DNA of 64,000 nt from Rhizobium aethiopicum. GTDB taxonomy: Bacteria; Pseudomonadota; Alphaproteobacteria; Rhizobiales; Rhizobiaceae. The DNA lies in assembly GCF_900094625.1 (NCBI RefSeq), contig NZ_FMAJ01000013.1, forward strand, positions 86,237 to 150,236, given 5' to 3'. Shown here in pieces: positions 9,499 through 17,967 of this stretch. The notes under the pieces were generated by a model that was given only the letters and a program-made list of their open reading frames with translations, ran no database searches and was not told the origin of the DNA. Position numbers and translations under genes: made by a program. Each line of letters opens with the position of its first letter. Position 1 is the first letter of the stretch.

Positions 9499-9963
9499 TC
9501 AGGCCGCCAGAATGGTGATCCCATAAGCATTGGCAGCGGCCGTCATTCGGGCGATGGTCTCAGGCGAGGGGGCTTTCAGCGGCTCGCTCGTGCCTTCGGC
9601 TTCGATGAATTCGGCCATGTCGCGATCGACGATCGCCGAGAACACCGCCGGAACGGGCCCAGGATTGGCATAGCCGTGCACCATGAACGGTGGGATGGTG
9701 ACGATGTCACCGGCGCCGGCCTCGATTTCTTCGAGGCCGCTGTCGGTCAGCCGCCAGATCGTCAGACGGCCCTCGAGGATGCGGAACACCTCCGGGCTTG
9801 CATGCGCATGTTTCGGCGTCCGGCTGCCTGGCGGCACGGTGACGTCGAAGATGTTGAGCCAGGTTCCGCGTATACGGACTTGTCGTTCGATGCGGTCGCC
9901 GAGCACGAAAAAGCGCTTTGCTTCTTCTCCGGCAGGCTTTGTCACAAATGAGTTGGACATCAT
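9499..9963 (-). CDS. Cupin-domain protein
   Basis: A 154-residue single-cupin protein. The metal-binding cupin motifs are visible: RTPKHAHASPEVFRILEGRL (two His and a Glu) and, about 35 residues on, DIVTIPPFMVHGYANPGP (His). The fold is therefore intact and could bind Fe, Mn or Zn, but the reaction cannot be told. Two ATG codons stand in tandem at the start; the second (9960) is slightly better spaced from the A/G-rich AAGAAAGAG. The C-terminal ~40 residues are helical and not part of the barrel. Confidence 0.8.
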   Translation of the reverse strand: MMSNSFVTKPAGEEAKRFFVLGDRIERQVRIRGTWLNIFDVTVPPGSRTPKHAHASPEVFRILEGRLTIWRLTDSGLEEIEAGAGDIVTIPPFMVHGYANPGPVPAVFSAIVDRDMAEFIEAEGTSEPLKAPSPETIARMTAAANAYGITILAA

Positions 9964-10600
9964 GTCTCTTTCTTCTTCTTAGCGAGGCTTTTCTTGTAGG
10001 CGCCTTCTTGCCGGCGCAGCCGTTAGACCTTTGCGCCGCCTTTGGCAACCGCCCCGTTGCCGGGGACAAGATCGGCGGATGGCTTCGGCGCCGGATATGG
10101 CTGATGGAGCCGTCGCGGCGGATATCGGTGCGGCGGGCCGTTTCCGCAAGGTCCCTGATCCAGGGCGGCCTGCGTGAAAATGACACGGCCTGCCGCCGCC
10201 TTGATGATCCTGCGGCCGGCTCGCCGCGATGGGCGCGTCACACATACCATTCGAGCGCGTGCAACGGCTCATCACGTAATTGGGCCAAACCAGCAAATGT
10301 CATTGCTTCAAACGCAGCGCCCTCAATGGTCAGGCCTGCCGGAACATCGTTTGGTGTGAAGTTCGATAAAACCCACGTGGGTAAGCCCGCTGCCTTCATG
10401 ATGAAAAGCACCTTCACGAAGTCCTGCGGGTCGGCGGGCGCTATTCCCTCAAGATCGTGTCACTCATCAAACCACGGCCATGGTCCGCGCACCGTCTTGT
10501 CATCCGCTCGGATCAAGCACCAGAAACCAGCGTGTCGATTTCGGCCGATCCTGTCCGATTAAGACGGAGCGCCGTGAGCCAGGTCAAAGGAGAGACAAGT
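9964..10600. other. Gene-poor stretch containing one gene remnant
   Basis: About 640 bp between the cupin start and the DUF1127 gene. Apart from the remnant at 10238-10459 I see no supported gene. The expected promoters are that of the cupin gene near 9970-10030 and that of the DUF1127 gene near 10500-10590. Confidence 0.5.
10238..10459 (-). pseudogene. C-terminal remnant of an unidentified protein
   Basis: Leftwards from an in-frame stop at 10462-10460 there are 73 sense codons to a TGA at 10240-10238. The translation is protein-like: DPQDFVKVLFIMKAAGLPTW, then SNFTPNDVPAGLTIEGAAFE, and it ends LRDEPLHALEWYV. It has no start codon with a ribosome site, and the sequence upstream holds several stops and then the DUF1127 promoter. 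It therefore looks like the preserved tail of a gene whose front was lost. I do not recognise the family. A chance open frame remains possible. Confidence 0.35.
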
Positions 10601-10813
10601 ATGGCTGCCACTATGCATTCCGAACAAGTCGAACTACGGTCGCCGCGTGTCGTGCGCACTTTACAGGCCGTTTGGATGCTGCTGAAACATCAGCGAAGGT
10701 ACCGCCGAAGCTTGAGCGAGCTCTCGCGGTTTAATTCTCGCCTGCTCCGTGACATCGGCTTGGCGCCCCCAGAGTCTCCACTGGAAAGATCGGAGAATGA
10801 CCTCTCCACCTAG
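10601..10813 (+). CDS. DUF1127 small protein
   Basis: A 70-residue protein ending in the DUF1127 signature (RRYRRSLSELSRFNSRLLRDIGLAPPES), an arginine-rich helical module. Such proteins are common in alphaproteobacteria, and some have been tied to phosphate or RNA-related regulation. ATG 10601 follows AAAGGAGAGA, and the ~30 residues before the domain are variable. The upstream open frame to 10457 has no ribosome site. It stands alone. Confidence 0.8.
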   Translation: MAATMHSEQVELRSPRVVRTLQAVWMLLKHQRRYRRSLSELSRFNSRLLRDIGLAPPESPLERSENDLST

Positions 10814-11028
10814 ACGATCAGAGTGCTGGAACGAGAATCCGTCCACGATTGCTGACCCGCCGGTATGAGTGCGTTTGCCTTTAGCTGCGCCGTTTCATGT
10901 CGCCCCTCTTCCTCTAGTCGCCGCATCCCGGCGAGAGGGAATGCAGTCGTTCTCATGCATTATTTTGCTCTTTGTCGATTCGCGGTGTTCAACTGCGACT
11001 AATATCGGCAGCACCATGGAGGAACCGG

Positions 11029-11376
11029 ATGCGCTACCTTTGTCTCTTCTACATCGATCAAACACTTGCCGATGCCGCCAGCAAGGAGGAATGGGCCGAG
11101 ATCGACCGGCAGTCCTTGGCTTCCAATGAAGAACTCCAACGATCAGGCCACTATCTCGCCTCCAACGCTCTTGCCGACCCAAAGACCGCAAAGACATTGC
11201 GCGTTCGGGCCGGCAAGGCAAGTTGGACCGACGGGCCCTTCGCAGAGACCAAGGAGCATCTGGGTGGCTTCCTGCTCATCGAAGCGAAGAACCTTGCGGA
11301 GGCAATGGAGATCGCGGTGCGGGACCCGCTCGCTCGGATGGGGGCGATCGAGGTGCGCGAGACCGCCGGCTTTTAG
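11029..11376 (+). CDS. YCII-related DGPF-domain protein
   Basis: A 115-residue protein of the YCII/DGPF superfamily: MRYLCLFYID at the start and the hallmark TDGPFAETKEHLGGFLLIEA in the middle, then an amphipathic C-terminus (AARDPLAR-like, with RMGAIEVRE). ATG 11029 has an ideal GGAGG six bases upstream. Relatives usually sit beside ECF sigma factor genes; none is present here, so its role is open. The next gene converges on it. Confidence 0.85.
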   Translation: MRYLCLFYIDQTLADAASKEEWAEIDRQSLASNEELQRSGHYLASNALADPKTAKTLRVRAGKASWTDGPFAETKEHLGGFLLIEAKNLAEAMEIAVRDPLARMGAIEVRETAGF

Positions 11377-11454
11377 AGTCGAGGTGTCCGGGCAAGATCA
11401 ATGAGGTAGGGGAGAGCAACAGGTCGCCCGCGGAGGAAAACACTGGGGCTATAC

Positions 11455-12183
11455 CTACACGTCGAAATTTGTCGGCAAGACAATCATGTCCCGGATCGTG
11501 ACGTTTCGCGGGCGGGTCAGCATGAAGATGATAGCATCGGAGACCTCTGAGGGTTCGATCAGACTGCCATTGGCTTTTGCCTTTTCAAGGTTTTCTGCGG
11601 GCCAATCGGCAAGCAGAGCGGAAACGACCGGGCCGGGCGACACCTGGCTGACCCTGATGCCGTGATTTTTCAACTGCCGGCGCATGATCTGGACGAAACT
11701 GGTAATCGCCCATTTGGAGCTGGAATAGACCGGCTCCCATTGGATCGGCGCATGGCCGGCTACTGAGCAAGTGACCAAAATGTCCCCGGTCCCGCGTTCG
11801 ATCATATGCGGAGCGATGTCGCGGACGTTCTTCATGACGGCGTTCACGTTGAGATTCAGCATCCGATCGATTGCCGCGGTATCGGTATCGATAAGATCCC
11901 CGCCAATGTAGGACCCTGCATTGCAGTGCAGGATGTCGAGGTGATCGACCTTTGCCAGGATTTCCGGCACCATGGCCGCACAACTTGCGGCGTCCAGAAG
12001 ATCGGTGACCTGCATGACTACGGCGTCGCCGAACTCGGCAGCGTACGTTTCCAGCGCCTGTCTGTTATAGTCGACCATCACGACCTTGGCGCCGGCATCG
12101 ACCAGGGCACGGGTCGTCGCCAGCCCGATACCGGAAGCTGCGCCGGTTACCGCAGCGATCTTTCCTTCGAGTAGTTTAGTCAT
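11455..12183 (-). CDS. Ribitol 2-dehydrogenase-like SDR
   Basis: A 242-residue classical short-chain dehydrogenase: cofactor motif TGAASGIG (13-20), NAG (88-90), catalytic S140, Y153 and K157. Several stretches match ribitol dehydrogenase of enteric bacteria as I remember it: HCNAGSYIGGD, WEPVYSSSKWA, GPVVSALLADWP and RNVTIRDMIVLP. The expected reaction is ribitol + NAD+ to D-ribulose. It is the last gene of the polyol operon, 23 bp after the preceding stop. Specificity for ribitol over another pentitol is inferred. Confidence 0.82.
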   Translation of the reverse strand: MTKLLEGKIAAVTGAASGIGLATTRALVDAGAKVVMVDYNRQALETYAAEFGDAVVMQVTDLLDAASCAAMVPEILAKVDHLDILHCNAGSYIGGDLIDTDTAAIDRMLNLNVNAVMKNVRDIAPHMIERGTGDILVTCSVAGHAPIQWEPVYSSSKWAITSFVQIMRRQLKNHGIRVSQVSPGPVVSALLADWPAENLEKAKANGSLIEPSEVSDAIIFMLTRPRNVTIRDMIVLPTNFDV

Positions 12184-12206
12184 CGTCTTGTCTCACCTTT
12201 TGATTT

Positions 12207-12935
12207 TCAGACAGCAAGGAAGCCGCCATCGACTGGCAGTACTGCACCAGTGATCATCGGGGCGTCCTCTGAAATAAGCAGTGCGATCGAGCGCGCGACA
12301 TCGTCGACCGCAGCGAAACGCGCCATCGGGTGGCGAACGATCATCGGGTCACGTTTGGAAGGCTCGGACCACGCCTTCGCGGCAAGCTCCGTCATAGTAA
12401 CCGTAGGCGCCACTGCATTGACCCGGATTCCGTAGGCGCCGAGCTCCTTGGCCATGACACGTGTCGCGCCTTCCAATCCCGCCTTCGATGCGGCGTAAGC
12501 CACGTGATCCACGAAACCCCGATGTCCGGCGATCGAGGTCACATTCACGATCGTACCGCCGCCGCCGTCTGCAATGCGAGCCCGCGCGAACTCCTGCGCA
12601 CAAATCAGCGCAGCCCGCAGGTTGATGCCGAGGACCTGCTCATAGCCCTCCTCTGTCATATCGATGACGCTTTCAAGCACGTTGGTTCCCGCGCAATTGA
12701 TCAGCGCGTCTGCCAGTCCCGCCTTCTTCATGGCGGCGCGTGCTGCTGCATTGTCGGCGAGATTGACTGATATTACCGTCGCGCCGAACTTTGCCGCAAG
12801 ATCATCCAGATCGGCCTGCGTACGCGATAAGGCTACGATTCGTGCGCCACGGTGGGTGAGCAGTTCAACGCAGGCCCGACCGATACCCTTGCCAGCACCG
12901 GTGATGATTACCGTTTTTCCTGTAAAGTCCGACAT
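12207..12935 (-). CDS. SDR resembling L-xylulose reductase
   Basis: A 242-residue SDR. TGAGKGIGR (12-20) and ALSRTQADLDDL resemble dicarbonyl/L-xylulose reductases, in which the Arg after the second strand favours NADP(H). The catalytic set is S134, Y147, K151, and the C-terminus is TGAVLPVDGGFLAV. The likely reaction is L-xylulose to or from xylitol. The frame is open to 13022, inside the ATPase gene, but ATG 12935 has GGAAGG at the right distance and the family start. It lies 25 bp after the ATPase gene in the operon. Confidence 0.8.
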   Translation of the reverse strand: MSDFTGKTVIITGAGKGIGRACVELLTHRGARIVALSRTQADLDDLAAKFGATVISVNLADNAAARAAMKKAGLADALINCAGTNVLESVIDMTEEGYEQVLGINLRAALICAQEFARARIADGGGGTIVNVTSIAGHRGFVDHVAYAASKAGLEGATRVMAKELGAYGIRVNAVAPTVTMTELAAKAWSEPSKRDPMIVRHPMARFAAVDDVARSIALLISEDAPMITGAVLPVDGGFLAV

Positions 12936-12960
12936 GGTTGATCCTTCCGATGCCTGTTGC

Positions 12961-14031
12961 TCAGAACGGGAGTCTTTGCTCGGTTTGCTTGTCGAACACA
13001 TGAGCCGCGGCAGGATCGACATCGAGCCGTATCCTGTCGCCCGGCTTCAGCGCGTGGCGCTCGCGAAAGGCGCACAAGACCCGCTTACCCGCCAATTGGA
13101 CCGCCAGCAGAATTTCGGCCCCCGTCGGCTCGATCAACTCGACAGTTGCCGGTACACCCGCATCGCCGTTCGACAGTATCCACTGGTCAGGACGTACCCC
13201 GTATATCACCTCCTGGCCGTTGCTCGCCCGCGTGCCTTGTGGAAGGGGAAGGGCCGAGCCTTCAGCGAGCCGCGCTGAGTTCAAAGAGAGATCGATTGTG
13301 GCCGGTAGCATGTTCATCGCCGGCGATCCGATGAAGCCGGCGACGAAGGTATTTGCCGGCCTGTCGTAAAGCTCCAGTGGCGCACCGATCTGCTCCACCT
13401 TGCCGTCGCGAAGCACGACAATGCGGTCCGCCATTGTCATGGCTTCAATCTGGTCATGCGTGACATACACGGAAGTAGCGCCGAGGCGCTGGTGAAGAGC
13501 TTTGATCTCCGAACGCATATCTACGCGCAACGCGGCGTCCAGGTTTGACAGCGGCTCGTCGAAAAAGAACGCCTTCGGGCGGCGAACCATCGCGCGCCCC
13601 ATGGCAACACGCTGCCGCTGGCCTCCGGAGAGCGCCTTCGGATATCGGTCGAGATAGGGCGTAAGCCGCAACATCTCGGCAGCCTTGTCGACCTTGGCGT
13701 TGCGATCCGCAAGATTCTCGCCGCGCAATTTAAGTGCGAAGGCCATGTTCTCCCGAACGGTCATATGCGGATAGAGCGCGTAGTTCTGGAACACCATCGC
13801 CACGTCACGGTCCTTGGCGGCGATGTTGTCGATGCGATTTCCGCCAAGGTTGATCGTGCCGCCGGTGATCTCCTCAAGGCCGGCAAGCGACCGCAGCAGC
13901 GTGGATTTGCCGCAACCGGAGGGACCGACCAGTACGACGAACTCACCGTCGGCTATATCGAACGAGATGTTGCGCAGTGCGTGATAGGGGCCGTAATGCT
14001 TGTCGACCTTGTCGAGCTCAATCGTCGCCAT
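12961..14031 (-). CDS. Sugar/polyol ABC transporter ATP-binding protein (UgpC/SmoK/MalK type)
   Basis: A 356-residue ATPase. Walker A is GPSGCGKST (36-44), then LSGGQRQRVAMGRAMV at about 134, Walker B with AFFFDEPLSNLDAALR and switch His in VYVTHDQIEAM. The C-terminal regulatory OB/TOBE region begins after GFIGSPAMNMLP. It powers the two permeases encoded upstream in the same operon; placing the ATPase among the dehydrogenase genes is common in rhizobial polyol loci. AAGGATTG precedes ATG 14031. Confidence 0.9.
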   Translation of the reverse strand: MATIELDKVDKHYGPYHALRNISFDIADGEFVVLVGPSGCGKSTLLRSLAGLEEITGGTINLGGNRIDNIAAKDRDVAMVFQNYALYPHMTVRENMAFALKLRGENLADRNAKVDKAAEMLRLTPYLDRYPKALSGGQRQRVAMGRAMVRRPKAFFFDEPLSNLDAALRVDMRSEIKALHQRLGATSVYVTHDQIEAMTMADRIVVLRDGKVEQIGAPLELYDRPANTFVAGFIGSPAMNMLPATIDLSLNSARLAEGSALPLPQGTRASNGQEVIYGVRPDQWILSNGDAGVPATVELIEPTGAEILLAVQLAGKRVLCAFRERHALKPGDRIRLDVDPAAAHVFDKQTEQRLPF

Positions 14032-14097
14032 GTGTCAATCCTTAGTCAGTTGTGGCGGCATGGCCGCCGATCATTCGGGACGGGTCCACGGGCAGCT

Positions 14098-14868
14098 TCA
14101 CCATGAGGTGTATCCTGCATCGGCAACGACGATGCTGCCGGTCATCAGGCTGGCGGCATCGGAGGCCAGGAACAGGACGACAGACGCAATTTCCTCGACT
14201 TCGCCCATGCGCTTCATCGGCGTCATGTACATCCAGTCCTTGTCCCACCCGGTGCTCTCGACCGCGCTCTTCGTCATGTCCGTCGCGATATAGGTCGGCG
14301 CGACGGCGTTGACGCGCACGCCCCGCTCGGCCCATTCGGCGGCAAGCGACTTCGTCACCATGTGAACGGCACCCTTGGAGGCGTTATAACCAGCTTGCGG
14401 CTGCGGCCGGTTGGCGATGATGCCGGACATGGAACCGATATTGACGATAGAGCCCTTGCCCGCCTTCAGCATCAGGTTTCCGAAAGCGCGATTGCTCCAG
14501 AACACGCCGTTGAGGTTCACGTTCAGGACTCTGAGCCAATCCGCATCTGACATCTCCTCCGCCGGGCTGTGCGAAGCGATGCCGGCATTAGCGACCAGAA
14601 TGTCCACGCGACCAAGCTTGGTCGCGATCGCCGCCGCGACACGGTCGGTTTCGGCGGAATCGGTCACGTCCAGACGAATGAATTCGGCCTTTCGCCCCAT
14701 CGCGGCGAGCTTCGAGACGGCCGACTGACCAAGTTCTTCATCAAGATCAGTCAGCACGACATGCGCGCCCGCTTCCGATAGGGCATCAGCGCAGGCATAG
14801 CCGATGTTGCGCCCCGCGCCGGTGACGACCGCCACTCTTCCACTGAGATCCAGCTTCCGCAGGTACAT
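14098..14868 (-). CDS. SDR polyol dehydrogenase (galactitol/arabitol dehydrogenase-like)
   Basis: A 256-residue SDR: TGAGRNIG (16-23), NAG, catalytic S146, Y161, K165. FWSNRAFGNLML, GSMSGIIANRPQPQ and the C-terminus GYTSW resemble galactitol-type dehydrogenase of Rhodobacter, so a polyol substrate is likely. ATG 14868 has GGGAG upstream and starts one base after the preceding stop, so translation is probably coupled to the zinc-type dehydrogenase. It oxidises either a hexitol or a pentitol; the exact one cannot be read off. Confidence 0.8.
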   Translation of the reverse strand: MYLRKLDLSGRVAVVTGAGRNIGYACADALSEAGAHVVLTDLDEELGQSAVSKLAAMGRKAEFIRLDVTDSAETDRVAAAIATKLGRVDILVANAGIASHSPAEEMSDADWLRVLNVNLNGVFWSNRAFGNLMLKAGKGSIVNIGSMSGIIANRPQPQAGYNASKGAVHMVTKSLAAEWAERGVRVNAVAPTYIATDMTKSAVESTGWDKDWMYMTPMKRMGEVEEIASVVLFLASDAASLMTGSIVVADAGYTSW

Positions 14869-14869
14869 G

Positions 14870-15910
14870 CTAGCTCCCAAGCTCGATCTGGATCTTCACG
14901 GAGGACGGCTTCGGTCGCACGGCGTAATCGAACGCTTCGACAGAATCCTCGAAGGCGTAGGTATCGGTGATCAGCGCATCGACATTGATCTGGTTCGATC
15001 CCAATAGCGCGACGATGCGCGGGTAGACATGGGCGTAGCGGAACACGTGTTCGATGCGCAGTTCCTTGGTCTGGGCTGTGACGACGTCGAGCGGGACCGG
15101 CTTCAGGGGCATGCCGACAAGGACGATGGCGCCGCCGGGGCAACCATGGTGCGCCGTGTCTGCGATCACTTCGGCCGCGCCGGAACATTCGAAAACGACA
15201 TCGACGCCCCAGCCGTCGGTTTCGCGGGCTATGACACTCTTCAGATCCTGCGAGCGTACGTTGACGGTCATGACGGCAGGGCCGAGCCTGCGCGCCACGG
15301 CGAGCTTTTCGTCGACGACGTCGGTAACGATAACTCTGGCGCAGCCAGCCGACAGCGCCGCTATCGCTGTCACCATGCCGATCGGCCCGGCACCCGTGAC
15401 CAGCGCGATCGCACCGGGCGTCAGCCTCGCCTTGGAGACTGCTTGAAAGCCTACGGCCAGCGGCTCGACCATAGCGCCAGCGGCGTAGGAAACGTTGTCC
15501 GGAAGCTTAAAGGTAAAGGCCGCCGGGTGGACCACGCTGGGTCTCAGTACGCCGTGGACCGGCGGCGTCGCCCAGAAGCGCACCGCGGGATCGAGGTTGT
15601 AGAGACCCAGCCGCGACGCGCGACTTTGAGGGTCGGGAATGCCGGGCTCCATGCAAACGCGGTCGCCCACTTTCAGGTTCTGGACCGCGCTGCCGACCTC
15701 TTCGATGATGCCGGCGGCTTCGTGGCCGAGGATCATCGGCTCGCGCACAACGAAAGGGCCGATCGCGCCGTGAGTGTAATAGTGAACGTCTGATCCGCAG
15801 ACGCCAACGGTTTTGATGGCGATGCGCACGTCGGTGGGACCGAGCGCCTCCTTCGGGTCCAGGTCGCGCATGCGCAGTTCGTCTTTGCGTTCGAGGACGA
15901 GTGATCTCAT
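14870..15910 (-). CDS. Zinc-type polyol (xylitol/sorbitol) dehydrogenase, MDR family
   Basis: A 346-residue medium-chain dehydrogenase. Catalytic zinc ligands are in VGVCGSDVHYY (Cys) and ILGHEAAG (His-Glu), with the later Glu in AMVEPLAVG. The cofactor site is VTGAGPIGM. The lobe that normally carries four structural-zinc cysteines reads GIPDPQSRASRLGLYNLD and lacks them, as in some xylitol dehydrogenases. The expected reaction is xylitol or D-arabitol to D-xylulose with NAD+. It is in the polyol operon, directly upstream of an SDR and downstream of a small membrane protein gene. Confidence 0.83.
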   Translation of the reverse strand: MRSLVLERKDELRMRDLDPKEALGPTDVRIAIKTVGVCGSDVHYYTHGAIGPFVVREPMILGHEAAGIIEEVGSAVQNLKVGDRVCMEPGIPDPQSRASRLGLYNLDPAVRFWATPPVHGVLRPSVVHPAAFTFKLPDNVSYAAGAMVEPLAVGFQAVSKARLTPGAIALVTGAGPIGMVTAIAALSAGCARVIVTDVVDEKLAVARRLGPAVMTVNVRSQDLKSVIARETDGWGVDVVFECSGAAEVIADTAHHGCPGGAIVLVGMPLKPVPLDVVTAQTKELRIEHVFRYAHVYPRIVALLGSNQINVDALITDTYAFEDSVEAFDYAVRPKPSSVKIQIELGS

Positions 15911-15914
15911 GTTT

Positions 15915-16121
15915 TCAGCCCTTTCGGATAATGAACACGGCGAGCGCCAGGCAGAGCACCGTCGCCACCCATAGGGGCAACACGCCCTCCAGGAAGCGCA
16001 TCCATAGAAGATGCACCAGGATCAGGATCACGACCGAGATGAAGCCCCTGTCGAAGCCGTTGGTTCGAATAGGCAGGAATCCGTCGCGTTGGGTTTTCTG
16101 GGGTTGAACGCCAGCCATCAT
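15915..16121 (-). CDS. Small two-helix membrane protein of the polyol operon
   Basis: 68 residues with two hydrophobic segments (about 28-43 and 47-65) separated by RFLEGV. No family is recognised. AAAGGG spans the end of the permease gene just before tandem ATG codons at 16121/16118, and its stop lies 4 bp before the dehydrogenase start, so it is clearly an operon member. Small membrane proteins of this kind sit beside several rhizobial polyol/glycerol ABC transporters and may be accessory subunits; that is inference. Confidence 0.65.
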   Translation of the reverse strand: MMAGVQPQKTQRDGFLPIRTNGFDRGFISVVILILVHLLWMRFLEGVLPLWVATVLCLALAVFIIRKG

Positions 16122-16123
16122 CT

Positions 16124-16957
16124 TTACCCTTTCAATGCGCCGAACGTGAGGCCGGTCACGATGTGCTTCTGGACGAAGCCGAGCACGATTAGGGCCGGGA
16201 GCGTGGTCAGGAACGCCATCGCCGCCATCTCGCCCCAGTTCGTTCCGGTGACCGAGACATATTCAGCAAGCGCTGTCGTCACGGTCCTGGCGTCAGCCGA
16301 CGACGTTAGGGTCGCTGCGAACAGGTACTCGTTCCACGCGAAAATCCAGGTCAGGATGAAGGTGACGGCCAACCCCGGCCGCGCCAGCGGCAGGATGACG
16401 TTGGACAGCACCTGGCCGGTTGTCGCACCATCGACCCGCGCCGCTTCGTCAAGTTCCTGCGGAATCCCGTCGAGCATGCCCTTCAAGAGCCAGATGGCGA
16501 AGGGCAGGTTGAAGACGCAATAGAGCAGGATTAGGCCAATCTTCGTGTCGAACAGCATGAAATCACCGAACACGAACCACTTGGTGAACAGCAGGAAGAG
16601 CGGCAGCAGAAACACGGCTGGCGGCGCCATGCGGTTGGTGATCAACCAGAAAAACACGTTGTCACCGCCGCCGATTTTGTAACGCGACAGCCCGAACGCC
16701 GCGAGCAGGCCGAGCGCGCACACCAGCGCTGCGTTCGATGTCGCCACGATCAGCGAATTCCAGAGATACTGCAGGAAGGTCGAGCTGTTCAGCACCGCCA
16801 GGAAATTGTTCCAATAAAGATCGTCTATGAGGAACGACTTCGAATAAAGCTTCACGCGGGGGCGCATGGAAACTACCAGCATCCACCAGACGGGAAGCAG
16901 TGTCAGAATGGTCAGACATACCCAAAGGACGAAGGAGGCTATACCGGAGCGTTTCAT
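16124..16957 (-). CDS. Carbohydrate ABC transporter permease, MalG-like
   Basis: A 277-residue permease with six predicted membrane helices and the EAA loop DEAARVDGATTGQVLSNVIL. The C-terminus (QKHIVTGLTFGALKG) is typical of MalG/UgpE-type subunits. It overlaps the preceding permease stop by four bases. It should form the polyol channel together with the MalF-like subunit. Confidence 0.88.
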   Translation of the reverse strand: MKRSGIASFVLWVCLTILTLLPVWWMLVVSMRPRVKLYSKSFLIDDLYWNNFLAVLNSSTFLQYLWNSLIVATSNAALVCALGLLAAFGLSRYKIGGGDNVFFWLITNRMAPPAVFLLPLFLLFTKWFVFGDFMLFDTKIGLILLYCVFNLPFAIWLLKGMLDGIPQELDEAARVDGATTGQVLSNVILPLARPGLAVTFILTWIFAWNEYLFAATLTSSADARTVTTALAEYVSVTGTNWGEMAAMAFLTTLPALIVLGFVQKHIVTGLTFGALKG

Positions 16958-17832
16958 TGTGCACCTCCCTTGCGGCCGGTCATGGCGACGAACAGCAGCC
17001 AGCTCAGAACGATCGTGACGTAAAGCGTCAGCAGCGACATGGCCGCGCCATAGCCGTAATCGGTCTTCGGAAAGACGTTGATCCAGATATGAAGGCCGAT
17101 GAACCGGGTCGCCTCAGCCGGACCACCCTTGGTCAGCATCCAGATTTCGTCGACCGAGCGTAATGCGTCCATCAGCCGGATGAAGACGGTTGTCAGCAGC
17201 ACCGGCTTCAACATCGGAACGATCACGTACCAGAAAATCTGCAGCTTGTTGCCGCCGTCGATCTGCGCCTGTTCGAGCGGTTCTTTCGGCAAGGCGGTCA
17301 GTCCCGCCATGAGCGACAGCGTGACGAACGGCGTCCAATGCCACAGGTCCATGATGATCGCCGTGGCGAAGGCGTGATAGGCATTGGTCGAGATGTTGTA
17401 GTCGATGCCGAACCACAGTTTCAGGTAATAAGGCACGATGCCGAGGCCCGGAACGCAAAGCAGCCGCCAGGTAGCGCCGACTGCAATGGGCGCGACAACG
17501 ATCGGCAGTGTGTGGATCGTGCGAAAGAACTGCCGGCCCCACAGGCGGTCTGCCATCAGTGCCCGGGCCAGGACATAGCCTAACAACAGTTCGCTCACAA
17601 CGACGAAGAATGCGAAAACCAGCGTGCGCGCAAGAGAGTTCAGGAATGTCGTGTCAAAAACGAGGCTGCGATAATTCTGGAGGCCTGCCCAGCGCAGGGT
17701 GGGGTCGACTGCGTTGGTGTTCCAGTCGAAGAAGCCAACATAGAGAATGTAGATGAAGGGAACGAACCCGACAACGAACAGGATTAGCGTGGCTGGGGTT
17801 AGAAACAGCCATCCGATATTGGATTGTCTCAT
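16954..17832 (-). CDS. Carbohydrate ABC transporter permease, MalF/UgpA-like
   Basis: A 292-residue permease, first helix at about 9-31 (TPATLILFVVGFVPFIYILY), six helices in all. The EAA-type loop is LEQAQIDGGNKLQIFWYVIV. It follows the binding-protein gene after about 135 bp and is translationally coupled to the next permease. It has the usual size for the family. Confidence 0.88.
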   Translation of the reverse strand: MRQSNIGWLFLTPATLILFVVGFVPFIYILYVGFFDWNTNAVDPTLRWAGLQNYRSLVFDTTFLNSLARTLVFAFFVVVSELLLGYVLARALMADRLWGRQFFRTIHTLPIVVAPIAVGATWRLLCVPGLGIVPYYLKLWFGIDYNISTNAYHAFATAIIMDLWHWTPFVTLSLMAGLTALPKEPLEQAQIDGGNKLQIFWYVIVPMLKPVLLTTVFIRLMDALRSVDEIWMLTKGGPAEATRFIGLHIWINVFPKTDYGYGAAMSLLTLYVTIVLSWLLFVAMTGRKGGAQ

Positions 17833-17967
17833 CCTGCGCTCCGTCAGATCGTGCTTGACTCTTGTTCGCCTGACTACCAGCGCCGCGGGCAGGCCCGCAA
17901 ACCGCAGTCAGGATAGGGGCGGCCACCTTGCTGAAGGCGACCGCCAACCGCTTGGGAGGTGCGGTCT

